Positions 52,326 to 61,816 of a DNA stretch of 64,000 nt are shown piece by piece. The DNA comes from SPDF01 sp963812085 (GTDB taxonomy: Bacteria; Gemmatimonadota; Gemmatimonadetes; Gemmatimonadales; GWC2-71-9). Positions within the stretch are counted from its first letter, which is position 1; each line of letters begins with the position of its first letter. The notes under the pieces were generated by a model. That model made no database searches. It was given only the letters and a program-made list of their open reading frames with translations, and was not told the DNA's origin. Location: NCBI GenBank assembly GCA_963812085.1, contig CAWETL010000003.1:310001-374000 (forward strand). Direction: 5' to 3'. The translations under genes and the position numbers were made by a program.

Positions 52326-52754
52326 ATGTTCATTCCCATGCATCGACGCCACTTTCTCGCCTCCTGCCTCGGCGTCCTGACCTTGGGTACGACGGGGGCC
52401 CGTCCGCTCTGGGCGGCCGGCCGGCGTTCGCTCCACGATCCGGGCCATCCAACGCCCCGCCCGGGGATCACCGCCGACAAGGTCCTGCCCGACTCCGACC
52501 TGGTCGACTACCCCTCCTGCAAGTCCGCGTTCGAGGCGGTGCGCAAGATTCCGCAAATCGTCGACGGCATCCGCTGCAATTGCGGCTGCGCCGAGCTGCC
52601 GGGGTTTTACTCCCTGCTCTCGTGCTACGAGTCGACCGGCATGGCCCGCCTCTGCCCGATCTGCCAGGGGCAGGGTCGCATGGCCTATCGGCTGTTCACG
52701 TCCGGCAAGACGCTCGACGAAATCCGGGTGGCCATCGACGCACGCTACGGCTGA
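52326..52754 (+). CDS. Tat-exported PCYCGC-type protein
   Basis: A 142-residue protein. The twin-arginine signal HRRHFLASCLGVLTLGTTG is near the start (ATG 52326 or 52338). The mature part carries CNCGCAELPG, then SLLSCYESTGMARLCPICQG, a Cys-rich pattern like PF13798 (PCYCGC motif), found in exported, possibly metal- or redox-related proteins. Seven Cys in the mature region suggest a bound metal or disulfides; Tat export suggests folding before export. It begins 46 bases after the kinase. Confidence 0.78.
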   Translation: MFIPMHRRHFLASCLGVLTLGTTGARPLWAAGRRSLHDPGHPTPRPGITADKVLPDSDLVDYPSCKSAFEAVRKIPQIVDGIRCNCGCAELPGFYSLLSCYESTGMARLCPICQGQGRMAYRLFTSGKTLDEIRVAIDARYG

Positions 52755-52813
52755 TCGCCCCGCGCAGAAGCACACGACACGGTCGTTCAGTCAGTCCCCT
52801 CCTCGGAGCCGCC

Positions 52814-53716
52814 ATGCTCAACCCTCGTGCGCTGTCGTTTCTTCTCGTCGCCGGAGCCCTGGCGCCTGCCGGACTTCAGGCGCAGGTGCGCGCCAGCGAG
52901 CACGCCGTCCTGGCCCAAACGGTGGATGGGACGACCATCACCGTGGAATATTTCCGTCCCCGGCTGCGGGACCGCCGCCAGATCTTCGGGAACGTGGTGC
53001 CCTGGGGCGAGGTCTGGACGCCGGGCGCGAACTGGGCCACAACGTTCGAGACCACCAAGGACATCACGGTCAACGGCCACAAGCTCGCCAAGGGCACGTA
53101 CTCGGTCTGGATGGAGGTCCAGCCGAAGGAGTGGACGGTGATCTTCGACCCCCGGGCCAAGTTGTTTCATATGGAGCATCCCAAGCCCGACAGCGCGCAG
53201 GTGCGTTTCGCCGTCAAGCCTGAGGACGTGGACGGACCGGAGGTGCTGACGTGGTCGGTGCCCACACTCGGTCCGGCCGGCATGACGCTCGTCATGGCCT
53301 GGGCGGGCAAGCGAGTGCCGCTGACCATCGTCGTGCCGCCGTCGCTGCCGCTTACCACCGCGGCGGATATCGCGTCCCGCCTGACCGGGAGCTACGACTT
53401 CCATTGGGAGCCGAGCGACACCACGAAGGCGGCGGCCGATTCCGCCGCGAAGGACGTGTCCACCTGGAAGGTGACCTACACCACCGGGATGCTGCTGGTG
53501 GACTGGGTGCCGCCCCCCTTCGAGGAATGGTCGCACCTCGTGCTCATCAAGTACGGCGAGGACACCTTCTATCCCGGCTCGATGCTCAAGGGCGAACTGT
53601 TCGACGTCGAGATGGACCTTTCCATCGAATTCGCGGTCGAGAACGGGCGCGCGACGGGCTTCGTCGTGCGGCAAGAAGACGACAAGGTGATCGGGAAGGG
53701 CGTCCGAAAGGACTGA
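52814..53716 (+). CDS. DUF2911 family secreted protein
   Basis: A 300-residue protein with signal peptide LSFLLVAGALAPAGLQAQ. The core reads ITVEYFRPRLRDRRQIFGNV, VVPWGEVWTPGANWATTFET, and LAKGTYSVWMEVQPKEWTVI, the well-known conserved DUF2911 blocks of Bacteroidetes and Gemmatimonadota. A second, unrelated beta domain follows after about residue 185 (RLTGSYDFHWEP). Function unknown. The long open frame upstream is the shadow of the kinase gene. I start at ATG 52814 because it opens the signal peptide. Confidence 0.88.
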   Translation: MLNPRALSFLLVAGALAPAGLQAQVRASEHAVLAQTVDGTTITVEYFRPRLRDRRQIFGNVVPWGEVWTPGANWATTFETTKDITVNGHKLAKGTYSVWMEVQPKEWTVIFDPRAKLFHMEHPKPDSAQVRFAVKPEDVDGPEVLTWSVPTLGPAGMTLVMAWAGKRVPLTIVVPPSLPLTTAADIASRLTGSYDFHWEPSDTTKAAADSAAKDVSTWKVTYTTGMLLVDWVPPPFEEWSHLVLIKYGEDTFYPGSMLKGELFDVEMDLSIEFAVENGRATGFVVRQEDDKVIGKGVRKD

Positions 53717-53730
53717 CCCCCGCCGACCCC

Positions 53731-53757
53731 GAGGGGCCCCGATGCCGGGGACCCCTC
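53731..53757. terminator. Bidirectional hairpin between convergent genes
   Basis: GAGGGG-CCCC (53731-53740) pairs with GGGG-A-CCCCTC (53747-53757), with one bulged base and a 6-base loop. It overlaps the last codon of the permease gene on the other strand. No T tract on either side. Confidence 0.5.
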
Positions 53758-56428
53758 ATTCCGCCCGCATGCTGGTGACCGGATCGATGCTGGTGGCGCG
53801 CCGGGCCGGGAGGTAGGCCGCCACCGCCGCGACGAGCCCCATGAACGCGATGGCGCCGAGGAGCACCCGCGGATCGAGCGGGCTCACCTCGAAGAGGATC
53901 GATCTCATCAGCCGGGTCAGCGGCAGCGCGGTGCACACGCCGATGGCGATCCCCGCCCCCGACACGACGAAGCCCTGCCGAAGCACCATTCGCCCGATGT
54001 CGCCACGATCCGCTCCGAGCGCCATGCGGATGCCGAACTCCCGCGTGCGCAACTTCACGCTGTAGGACAGCACCCCGAACAGCCCGAGGGCGGAGAGCGC
54101 GAGCGCCACGGCGGCGAAGGTGAGCAGGATTCGCATCGTGAAGAGCCGCTGGGCCGCGCCCTGGCCGATCGCCTCGTCCAATGGCATCGGGTGGAACATC
54201 ACCAGCTGCGGGTCGGCCTCGGAGAGTGCGCGGCGCGCAGCCGGTTCCAGCGCAGCGGCGGAGCCGGTCGTCGCCACGACCTGGGTCAGGGCCCAGTTCC
54301 GGTCGCCGGCGAACTGCCGGTGAGCGTGGTAGACGTAGGTGTCGGATCGTCCCTCGTTGTCGACCGCCACGTCGCCGACGACGCCGATGATTTCGCTGTC
54401 GCGACCGCCGGTGTGGAGCTTCTGACCGACCGCGTTCGTCCCTGGATAAAGCCGCTCCGCCAGGCTCTTGCTGACGACGACGCGGTCCGGTGCGCGGGCA
54501 TCGTCGCCCTGGGTGAACGTCCGTCCGGCGAGGACCGGAATCCCTGCGGCCTGGAAATACTCCCCCGAGACCGTCCGGTTCTGCGCGCCGATGTGCCCCC
54601 GCTGGGCATCCCCGGCGAGCGGGCCGCTAATCGCCGCCACTCCCCATTGATGATACGCGCCGGTCGCCGGCAGTTTCGAGATGCCGCCGGCGGCGCGGAC
54701 CCCGGGAAGCGCCGCCAGGGCGGTCGCGATCTGTTCATAGAACTGGGCGCGCGCCATGGAGTCGTACCGCGCCGAGGGCAGGTTGAGCTCGAACGTCAGG
54801 ACATGGTCGGCCTTGACGCCGAGCGGGACCCGCTGGATGCGTGCAAACGAGGCGAGCAGCAGGCCGGCGCCGACGAGCAGGATCACCGCCAGCGCCACCT
54901 GCCAGGCGACCAGCCACTCGCGCACGCGGAGCGAGCGGCGCCCGCCGGTGGACGAGCGGCTCTGGTCCCGGAGCGCGTCACCCGGCTGCGTCCGGGCAGC
55001 CCGGATCGCGGGGGTCAGCCCGAACACCACCGCGCACCCGACGGCCACGGCCAGCGCGAAGACCAGGAGCCACGGATTCAGCGAGAGTGAGGCCAGGCGC
55101 GGAATGGTCCCGGAGCCGAGGACGACGATCGCCGCCATGGCGAGACGGGCCACGAGGAGGCCGGCCATCGCACCGGCCATCGCCAGGGAGAGGCTCTCGA
55201 CCAGCAGCTGCCGCACAATCCGGGTGCGTCCCGCGCCGAGCGCGGTCCGCAGGGCAAACTCACGACTGCGTTCGGATCCGCGGACCAACATCAGATTGGC
55301 GATGTTCACGCAGACCAGCAGCAGCACGAGCCCGACCGCCCCCATCATGATCTCGAGCGCGCGGCTCGAGGAGCCGACGATGTCTTCCTTCAGGGGATAG
55401 AGCCGGGCGCGCTCCTCCTTGATGCTCGGGTACTGTTCCGCGAGCCGGAGCGAGAGTCCGTCCAGTTCCGCCTGGGCGCGGGCGAGTGATGCGTCGCGGC
55501 GGAGCCGACCGACGACGGTCAGGTAGTGGTTGCCGGCCTCGTTCGGGTCCCTCGCCTGGGAGAGATCGAGCGGCACCCATGCGTCGACTGCGCCGGCGAC
55601 CGGATCCTTGAACCCATCCGGCATCACGCCGGTCACGGTGTAGGCCACCCCATTCATCACCAGGGTCCGACCGACCGCGCCCGGATCGCCGTGCAGTTGA
55701 TCCTGCCAGAACCCGTGGCTCAGGAGCACAACCGGCGCCGCGTCGACGTTGTCCTCGATGCCGGAGCCGTTTTCGTCCTCGGATTGAAATCCGCGGCCGA
55801 GTTCGGGCCGGGCGCGAAGCATGGCCAGGTAGTTGGCGCTCGTCGGAAGGACGCGGATCCGCCGCACATCCTCGCCGGCGCCCACGTCCGCTCCCTTCGT
55901 GTTGTAAGTCAGGATGGCCGCGACCGATTCGAGCGAGGGGAGCTGCTCGCGGTACGCCCCGAACTGGACCGGCGAGGAGAAGCCCCGGAAACTCAAGTCG
56001 TTCACGCTGGCGCCGTAGAGTCGGACCAGCTGTCCCGGTTCATCGTAGGGCAGGGGGGCTAGGAGAACGGCATCGACGGCGCTGAAGACGGCCGTGGTGC
56101 CGCCAATGCCGAGGGCGAGCGTCAGGATCACCACCGCCGCGAAGCCCGGGTTCCGTGCCAAATTGCGCAGCGCATACTGCATATCTCCCAGCGACTCTTC
56201 CAGAAGCCGGGTACCCCGTGCGTCCCGCACCGTCTCTTTCACCTGTTCCACGCCGCCGAGGGCAACCTGGCTGAGCCGTCGCGCCTCGTCCTCCTCCATG
56301 CCGGCGCTCACGTGCTGTGCGGCCTCCTGTTCGACATGGAACCGGAGTTCTTCAGCCAGCTCTTCCTCGTCGCGTCGGCGGTGCCACAGGGCGCGGAATC
56401 GCTCGAGCAGATCGGACGCCAGGCTCAC
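53756..56428 (-). CDS. ADOP-type (acidobacterial duplicated orphan permease) ABC permease
   Basis: An 890-residue protein with a cytoplasmic N-terminal extension (RRRDEEELAEELRFHVEQEA, the usual ADOP domain). Two MacB-like permease halves follow: helix near 85-110 (FAAVVILTLALGIGGTTAVF), periplasmic domain, three helices, then a second set of periplasmic domain and three helices ending RRATSIDPVTSMRAE. Coupling segments are GSERSREFALRTALGAGRTR and LRTREFGIRMALGADRGD. It has no ATPase of its own. It is GTGA-coupled to PadR, as ADOP genes usually are. Confidence 0.93.
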   Translation of the reverse strand: MSLASDLLERFRALWHRRRDEEELAEELRFHVEQEAAQHVSAGMEEDEARRLSQVALGGVEQVKETVRDARGTRLLEESLGDMQYALRNLARNPGFAAVVILTLALGIGGTTAVFSAVDAVLLAPLPYDEPGQLVRLYGASVNDLSFRGFSSPVQFGAYREQLPSLESVAAILTYNTKGADVGAGEDVRRIRVLPTSANYLAMLRARPELGRGFQSEDENGSGIEDNVDAAPVVLLSHGFWQDQLHGDPGAVGRTLVMNGVAYTVTGVMPDGFKDPVAGAVDAWVPLDLSQARDPNEAGNHYLTVVGRLRRDASLARAQAELDGLSLRLAEQYPSIKEERARLYPLKEDIVGSSSRALEIMMGAVGLVLLLVCVNIANLMLVRGSERSREFALRTALGAGRTRIVRQLLVESLSLAMAGAMAGLLVARLAMAAIVVLGSGTIPRLASLSLNPWLLVFALAVAVGCAVVFGLTPAIRAARTQPGDALRDQSRSSTGGRRSLRVREWLVAWQVALAVILLVGAGLLLASFARIQRVPLGVKADHVLTFELNLPSARYDSMARAQFYEQIATALAALPGVRAAGGISKLPATGAYHQWGVAAISGPLAGDAQRGHIGAQNRTVSGEYFQAAGIPVLAGRTFTQGDDARAPDRVVVSKSLAERLYPGTNAVGQKLHTGGRDSEIIGVVGDVAVDNEGRSDTYVYHAHRQFAGDRNWALTQVVATTGSAAALEPAARRALSEADPQLVMFHPMPLDEAIGQGAAQRLFTMRILLTFAAVALALSALGLFGVLSYSVKLRTREFGIRMALGADRGDIGRMVLRQGFVVSGAGIAIGVCTALPLTRLMRSILFEVSPLDPRVLLGAIAFMGLVAAVAAYLPARRATSIDPVTSMRAE

Positions 56429-56775
56429 GTCTCCCCCAGGGCCCAGTGGGCGTTCAGGATGGCATTGATGGCGGTCGACGCCCGGAGCCACCCGGAGCGC
56501 TCCACGTGGAGCTGCTTGCGGCCTGCGGCGGTCAGTCCGTAATACCGGGCCCGTCGGTTGTTCTCGGTGGTCCGCCACTCGGACGCCAGGAGGCCGCGTC
56601 GTTTCATCCGCACGAGGGCGGGGTAGAGAGATCCCTGGCTGACCAGGAAGACTCGTCCGGACATCGACTCGATCCGGTGCGCGATCCCCCAGCCGTGCAT
56701 CGGCTCGAAGGCCAGCGTCCGGAGGACCAGCATTTCGAGGGTGCCCTGCAGCAGTTCGCCGTCGGATTCGGCCAT
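56425..56775 (-). CDS. PadR family transcriptional regulator
   Basis: A 116-residue winged-helix regulator. It begins with LLQGTLEMLVLRTLAFEPMH and contains GWGIAHRIESMSG, VSQGSLYPALVRMKRRG and AGRKQLHVE, the PadR core. It has a short C-terminal dimerisation helix (PadR-s1 type). It probably represses its own gene and the ADOP permease that follows with a 4-base overlap. A strong GGAGG lies upstream. Confidence 0.94.
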   Translation of the reverse strand: MAESDGELLQGTLEMLVLRTLAFEPMHGWGIAHRIESMSGRVFLVSQGSLYPALVRMKRRGLLASEWRTTENNRRARYYGLTAAGRKQLHVERSGWLRASTAINAILNAHWALGET

Positions 56776-56787
56776 GGGTGATTCCTC

Positions 56788-56804
56788 CTTCAGTCAATCT
56801 GAAG
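56788..56804 (-). promoter_or_regulatory. Candidate PadR operator
   Basis: The perfect inverted repeat CTTCAG-5 bases-CTGAAG lies between a possible -10 (GCTATC, minus strand, near 56809-56814) and the padR ribosome-binding site. A symmetric site at this position would allow autoregulation. Confidence 0.45.
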
Positions 56805-56938
56805 GTGGGATAGCCTCGGCTGGCAAAGGGTTGCATCCGGCGCCATGGCGTAGTTCCGCGCCCCCCGGCACTCAAACCGCCCCTGCACCCGGGCCCGCTG
56901 GCACTACCGTGAGTCGACCCCACGGAGGTGCCGCCCGC

Positions 56939-58501
56939 ATGCTTGCCCGGATCCGTTCCGCCGCCGTCCTCGGCATCGACGCCTACCTGGTCGACGTCGA
57001 GGTGGACATCACCAACGGCCTCCCCTCGGTCGCCACCGTCGGCCTTCCGCACGGCGCCGTCAAGGAAGGGCGGGAGCGGGTCAACGCGGCCCTGCTGAAC
57101 GCCGGGTTCGTCTTTCCCCTCAAGCGCATCACGGTCAACCTGGCCCCGGCGGACGTCCGGAAGGATGGTTCCGGCTTCGACCTCCCGATCGCGCTCGGCA
57201 TCCTGGCGGCGAGCGAGCAGGTGGACGGGAGCGGGCTCGAGGATCAGCTCGTGCTCGGCGAGGTCGGGCTGGAGGGAGACCTCCGCCCCGTGCGGGGTGC
57301 GCTCTCGATGACCATCGCCGCCCGGAAGGCCGGGCTCCGCGGGGTGCTCCTCCCGGCCGCCAACGTGCCCGAGGCCGCCGTGGTGGACGGCATCGAAGTG
57401 CGCGGCGCCCGGACCCTCGCCGAAGTCTGCGCCCATCTCGGTGCGGGGCCGGCACTGGAGCCGACCCGCGTAGACGTTCGGGCCCTGATGGCGCAGCGGG
57501 GCGCGGATGCGGTGGACTTCTCGGATGTGCGGGCCCAGGCGGGCGCCAAGCGGGCGCTGGAGGTGGCGGCCGCCGGTGCCCACAACATTCTGCTCGTCGG
57601 TCCGCCCGGGGCGGGGAAGACCATGCTCGCCCGGCGGCTCCCGACGATCCTGCCCGGCATGGCGCTCGACGAAGCGCTGGAGACCACCAAGGTGCACAGC
57701 GTCGCCGGACTGCTGGCACCGGGGCAGTCGCTCTGCGTCACCCGTCCGTTCCGCTCCCCGCACCACACGATCAGCGACGCCGGCCTCATCGGCGGCGGGT
57801 CCACGCCACGCCCCGGTGAGGTGAGCCTGGCGCATGGAGGCGTGCTGTTTCTCGACGAACTGCCGGAGTTCCGCACCAACGTGCTCGAGGTGCTCCGGCA
57901 GCCGCTGGAGGACGGGAGCGTCACCCTCAGCCGCGCAGCCATCAGCCTCAGCTATCCCGCGCGCTTCATGCTCGCCGCGGCCATGAATCCCTGCCCCTGC
58001 GGCTACCTCGGCGATCCGAGCCACCGTTGTCACTGCACACCTATGCACGTGGAACGGTATCTGTCCCGGCTGTCCGGCCCGTTGCTGGACCGGATCGACA
58101 TCCACCTGGAAGTGCCGGCGGTGGCGTACCGGGACTTGGCGGCACCGGCACCCGAGGAATCGAGCGCGGCGGTGCGGGCCCGGGTGGAGGCGGCGCGGCT
58201 CCGTCAGCGGGAGCGCTTCCAGGGGATGCCAGGCCTGTACGCCAACGCCCACATGACGGCGCGCGAAATCCGGCGCTTCTGCCGGCTCTCCGAGGCGGTG
58301 GAACTGCTCCTCCGGAACGCCGTGGCGCGGCTGGGGCTCTCCGCCCGGGCGTATCACCGGGTCCTCAAGATCGGGCGCACCATCGCCGACCTGGCGGGCG
58401 CCGCCGAACTCGAGGTGGTGCACGTCGCCGAAGCGATTCAGTACCGGACGCTGGACCGCCGGCGAGTGACGCCCGCCGTGGCGGCGGCACCGCCTGGCTG
58501 A
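56939..58501 (+). CDS. comM: ComM/YifB-type Mg-chelatase-like AAA+ ATPase
   Basis: A 520-residue AAA+ helicase involved in branch migration during natural transformation. The N-terminal Lon-like fold begins RIRSAAVLGIDAYLVDVEVD. The ATPase domain has Walker A GPPGAGKT, RPFRSPHHTISDAGLIGGG, Walker B GGVLFLDELPEF, and a zinc-like NPCPCGYLGDPSHRCHCTP motif. The end ARLGLSARAYHRVLKIGRTI is typical. Start ATG 56939 follows a GGAGG at 56925-56929; the longer frame is not supported. Confidence 0.95.
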   Translation: MLARIRSAAVLGIDAYLVDVEVDITNGLPSVATVGLPHGAVKEGRERVNAALLNAGFVFPLKRITVNLAPADVRKDGSGFDLPIALGILAASEQVDGSGLEDQLVLGEVGLEGDLRPVRGALSMTIAARKAGLRGVLLPAANVPEAAVVDGIEVRGARTLAEVCAHLGAGPALEPTRVDVRALMAQRGADAVDFSDVRAQAGAKRALEVAAAGAHNILLVGPPGAGKTMLARRLPTILPGMALDEALETTKVHSVAGLLAPGQSLCVTRPFRSPHHTISDAGLIGGGSTPRPGEVSLAHGGVLFLDELPEFRTNVLEVLRQPLEDGSVTLSRAAISLSYPARFMLAAAMNPCPCGYLGDPSHRCHCTPMHVERYLSRLSGPLLDRIDIHLEVPAVAYRDLAAPAPEESSAAVRARVEAARLRQRERFQGMPGLYANAHMTAREIRRFCRLSEAVELLLRNAVARLGLSARAYHRVLKIGRTIADLAGAAELEVVHVAEAIQYRTLDRRRVTPAVAAAPPG

Positions 58502-58522
58502 GCGAAGGAGCCGCGGGGCGGG

Positions 58523-58551
58523 TAGACCAGAGCGGGGATCTCGAGTACATT
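58523..58551 (+). promoter_or_regulatory. Promoter for the small His/Cys-rich gene
   Basis: TAGACC (58523-58528), a 17-base spacer and TACATT (58546-58551). The ATG is 8 bases further, so the mRNA is probably leaderless. Confidence 0.45.
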
Positions 58552-58559
58552 CGTCGCGA

Positions 58560-58943
58560 ATGAACGGCACGAGCGTCTGGTCCCGGTTCCTCTCGGGGGC
58601 GTTGGCGATCTGGTTCGGCCTTGTGATGGCCGCACCAGTCGTGCTGCACAGCTGTCCCCAGGCGCTGGCCAGCCGGAGTTCGTCGGCCCCGATGGCGATG
58701 CCGGATCACCACGGCTCGCATCATTCGTCCATGCCGAACGACCGGGCACCGAAGGACTGCACCTGCCTCGGCCTCTGCAGGGGGCCGGCTCCGGCGGTGC
58801 TGCCGCAGGCCGCGGTCGGACCGATCGCCGTCCTCCTGCCGGTGGCCGCCGGCCCCGCGGCAGTCGCGATGCCGGTGTCGCCCGCCGCGCTCCCTGAACA
58901 CAACCAGCCATTCGCCACCGCACCACCCCTTCCGCAGGCCTGA
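58560..58943 (+). CDS. Small exported His/Cys-rich protein (DUF2946-like), putative metal protein
   Basis: A 127-residue protein with an N-terminal hydrophobic helix (ALAIWFGLVMAAPVVLHSC). A His/Met segment follows (MAMPDHHGSHHSSMP) and a Cys cluster DCTCLGLCRG. The C-terminal half is Ala/Pro-rich. DUF2946-like proteins of this layout are commonly next to copper-related TonB receptors; here a TonB receptor follows by 158 bases. Copper binding is an inference from composition. Confidence 0.6.
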   Translation: MNGTSVWSRFLSGALAIWFGLVMAAPVVLHSCPQALASRSSSAPMAMPDHHGSHHSSMPNDRAPKDCTCLGLCRGPAPAVLPQAAVGPIAVLLPVAAGPAAVAMPVSPAALPEHNQPFATAPPLPQA

Positions 58944-59041
58944 TTCCCGCGCCACGGCGCGGAATCGCAATCACCCCACATAGCTGGAACACCGCGTCCC
59001 CGGGGCCTTGTCCCCGGGCCGCCCGACATTCTTAGTCCTCA

Positions 59042-59078
59042 GGCACGCCGGCCCCCGTTGGGGGCGCGCGGGTGTGCC
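59042..59078 (+). promoter_or_regulatory. Leader stem-loop just before the TonB receptor gene
   Basis: GGCAC (59042-59046) pairs with GTGCC (59074-59078), and inside GCCCCC (59051-59056) pairs with GGGGGC (59060-59065) with a GTT loop. It ends 23 bases before the ATG. A second hairpin, CCCGGGG/CCCCGGG, lies at 58999-59018 and may end the previous gene. I find no known riboswitch motif. Confidence 0.35.
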
Positions 59079-59101
59079 CTGGGGCGGAAATCCACTGACT
59101 G

Positions 59102-61193
59102 ATGGCCCCAGCAGGTCCATCGAGCTTCACGCCACGCGTCACGCGAACCCTCATTCGCGCGCTCTGGCTCTGCTGCTGCCTCGCGGCCGGCGCAGCCGTG
59201 GCCGCCGAGGCGCAGGCCGGGGCCAGGCCCGACTCCGCGAAGGCCAAGGTGACGGTGCTGTCGCCAGTGACCGTGACGGGCAGGCGGGAGCTCGCCGTCG
59301 CCCCCCCGGTGTCCACGATCGAGGTGACGCCGGAGGTGATGCAGCGGGCGCCGGCCTCGAACCCGTACGACCTCATCGGCCGGGCGGCCGGGATCGAGGT
59401 GCACCAGCAGGGACAGGGGCCGGGATTCGCTTCGGACGTCGTCATCGGCGGCTTCACCTCCGACCATTCCTCCGACGTGCTGCTCGTGCTCGATGGCGTC
59501 CCGATCAACTTGCCGATCCACGGGCACGTCGAGGGCTACGCCGACTGGAGTATCCTGTCGCCGGGGGCCATCAGCGCCACCCGGGTGATCCACGGCCCGG
59601 CCAGTCCGCTGTACGGGGATTTTTCGATCGGCGGGGTGATCGAGATGTACACCGGCGCCGATGCGAACGGACCGACCGCCTCGCTCGGCGTGACGAGCTT
59701 CGGCGACGTCCGCGGCTGGGTTTCCACCGGATTCCAGCACCCGAACGGCGGGGGGCTCGCCTCGCTCGCGCTCCAGCGGGAACAGGGGTGGCGTGACAAC
59801 GCCGACTATTTCCTCGGCACCGGCGTGCTGCGCGGATGGCGGGCGGTCGGCACGGGGCGGATCGAGGGCGGATTCTACGCCTACGGCTCCGACTGGAATT
59901 CGCCTGGGTACGTGTCGGTCGCCGATTACAACCAGGGGCATCTGACCGGCGCCACCGACACCACCGATGGCGGTGATGCACATCGCTACATCGCCAACCT
60001 GCGGTACGGCGCACCGCTCGCGGCCCGGACCACCCTGCAGGCGCAGGTGTGGGGTCAGCTCGGACACTCGACGGTGTTCCTGACCATTCCGGAAGACGGG
60101 GTGCTCGACCAGACCGGCGAACACGACGACCGGAGCGCGCTCGGATTCCAGGCCGAGGTCAATCGCGCCACGGACGCTGGTGAGTTCACCATCGGAATGA
60201 GCGGCAGGGCGGACTGGACGACGTACACGCTCGACCGGACCGAGGAGCGCGTCACGCTGGCGCCGCGCCAGGGCAACGACGGGCGCTACCAGGCCATCGG
60301 TGCATTCGCCCGCTGGCGCGGCATGCTGGGCTCGCACCTGCTGTACGACCTCGGGCTCCGCGCCGACGAGGTTCGCTATCAGAGCCTCGACAAACTCGAC
60401 TCGCTGGCGACGTGGCAGGAGGCGACCGATCCGATGGTGAGCCCCAAGCTCGGGGCGCGCTACATCCTGTCGGATCGCGTGGTCCTGCTCGGGTCGCTGG
60501 CGCGCGGGTTCCGCGGCCCGGTCGGCGTGATCGCCGACCCAGGGCCTTCCACTGGTGACCGCCTGGGCGGGAGAGCTCGGGGCCCAGTATGCCGCCGGGC
60601 CGGTGCAACTGGGGCTGTCGTTCTTCCAGTTCAACGTGGCCAACGAACGGGTCAGGGACCCGGTCACCCTCGAGATCGTCGACGCGGGAACCAGTCGCCG
60701 CCGGGGGGCCACGCTCAACGCCACCTGGCGCCTGGGTCATCACCTCTCGCTGCTGGCGGCCGGCACCGTCAACGACGCCACGGTGACTGGCATCGCTCAG
60801 ACGGCGAACGTGTCGCTCGACCGCGGCGCCATCCGCCCGCCGCGGCCGAGTTTTCACGATGTGCCGCTCGAGCCCGGCGACCCGGTCCCCGGTGTGTCGA
60901 AGTATTTCGGCCGGATCGGCGCCGAGTACATCGTGCGGACGGGCCTCTCCGGGTACGGCCTGGTGCGGTTCACCGGGCCCTACACCCCCATCGGCGAGCC
61001 GACCATCACGACACAGCCCTATGCGGTCGTCGATGCCGGCGCGTCCTTCGGGCTCGGGCTGACCACGAGCCTCGACGTGGACCTGCTGAACATCACGGAC
61101 GCGAAATACCCGGAGCTCCGCGCCTCCGGCTACATCAACCCCGGCGCACCCCGCAGCGTGCTGGTATCGGTGCGCCTCACCCGCCCGAATTGA
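59102..61193 (+). pseudogene. TonB-dependent outer-membrane receptor with one frameshift
   Basis: Frame 1 runs from ATG 59102: a signal-like hydrophobic stretch, then the plug domain (VTVTGRRELAVAPP, NPYDLIGRAAGIEVHQQGQG, VLLVLDGVPINLPIHGHVEG, GPASPLYGDFSIGGVIEM). The barrel continues to about 60538, where one extra base in the C3 run 60538-60540 moves the code; the second frame continues LPLVTAWAGELGAQYAAGPV to the final strand SVLVSVRLTRPN. Removing a C gives a receptor of about 697 residues. The upstream His/Cys protein hints at a metal ligand such as copper. An assembly error is likely because both parts are well preserved. Confidence 0.8.
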
Positions 61194-61231
61194 ATCCCTG
61201 GCAAGCCAAACCCATCCAAGGAGATGCACTC

Positions 61232-61675
61232 ATGATGTTCCTGCACGGAAGCCGCGCTCTGGCGCGCCTGTCAGTGGTCCCGGCACTCGCCCTGGCCCTC
61301 GCGACGGGTGCCTGCAGCAGCAACGAGACTGGCCCGGGCCCTGACGCGCACGTGCCCACGTCCGCCAAGCTGTTCGTGAATGGCGCCGACGTGACGGCAA
61401 ACCTGATCCTGCCCGCCGGCGCCACCACGCGAGTCCAGATCAAGTTCTACCTTGCCGACGGGTCGGAAGAGACGACGATCGAGACGACGCATTTTTCGTC
61501 GCTCACCTTTACGCCGACGGTACTCGCGACACCGGCGGGCGTGACCGACCACCGCTTCCAGTGGGATGTGACCGCGCAGGGCGCAGCCGGCACGGGCACT
61601 GTCATGGTCGGATTCGGGCATGACGACCTGGCCGATGAAGACAGCTTCGGTCCGTTCCCCGTCACCGTGCAGTAG
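61232..61675 (+). CDS. Predicted lipoprotein
   Basis: A 147-residue exported protein with lipobox LATGAC (Cys28). The mature part is a single beta-sandwich-like domain (KLFVNGADVTANLILPAGAT, VQIKFYLADGSEETTIETTH) ending GFGHDDLADEDSFGPFPV. It has an AAGGAG ribosome-binding site. It follows the TonB receptor by 38 bases and is probably its co-transcribed accessory protein. Confidence 0.78.
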   Translation: MMFLHGSRALARLSVVPALALALATGACSSNETGPGPDAHVPTSAKLFVNGADVTANLILPAGATTRVQIKFYLADGSEETTIETTHFSSLTFTPTVLATPAGVTDHRFQWDVTAQGAAGTGTVMVGFGHDDLADEDSFGPFPVTVQ

Positions 61676-61692
61676 CCCCCGTAACCACGTGA

Positions 61693-61727
61693 GGGCCCGG
61701 GGCCGCCCTGGCGGCTCCCGGGGCCCC
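61693..61727 (+). terminator. GC-rich hairpin after the lipoprotein gene
   Basis: GGGCCCGGGGCCGCC (61693-61707) pairs with GGCGGCTCCCGGGGCCC (61710-61726) with one mismatch and a small bulge. It follows the stop by about 18 bases. No U tract. Confidence 0.45.
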
Positions 61728-61816
61728 CTGACGGCACGGTTGCGCTTTCGTAGGGAACTGATGCAAGTTCGGCGGTTCCCGGAGTGCCACGCCGTACCCT
61801 GATCGAGGCCAGTCCC

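Noticed and set aside
59042..59101. Cobalamin or other known riboswitch before the TonB receptor
   Set aside because: A stem-loop is present but no B12-box or other known conserved motif could be found.
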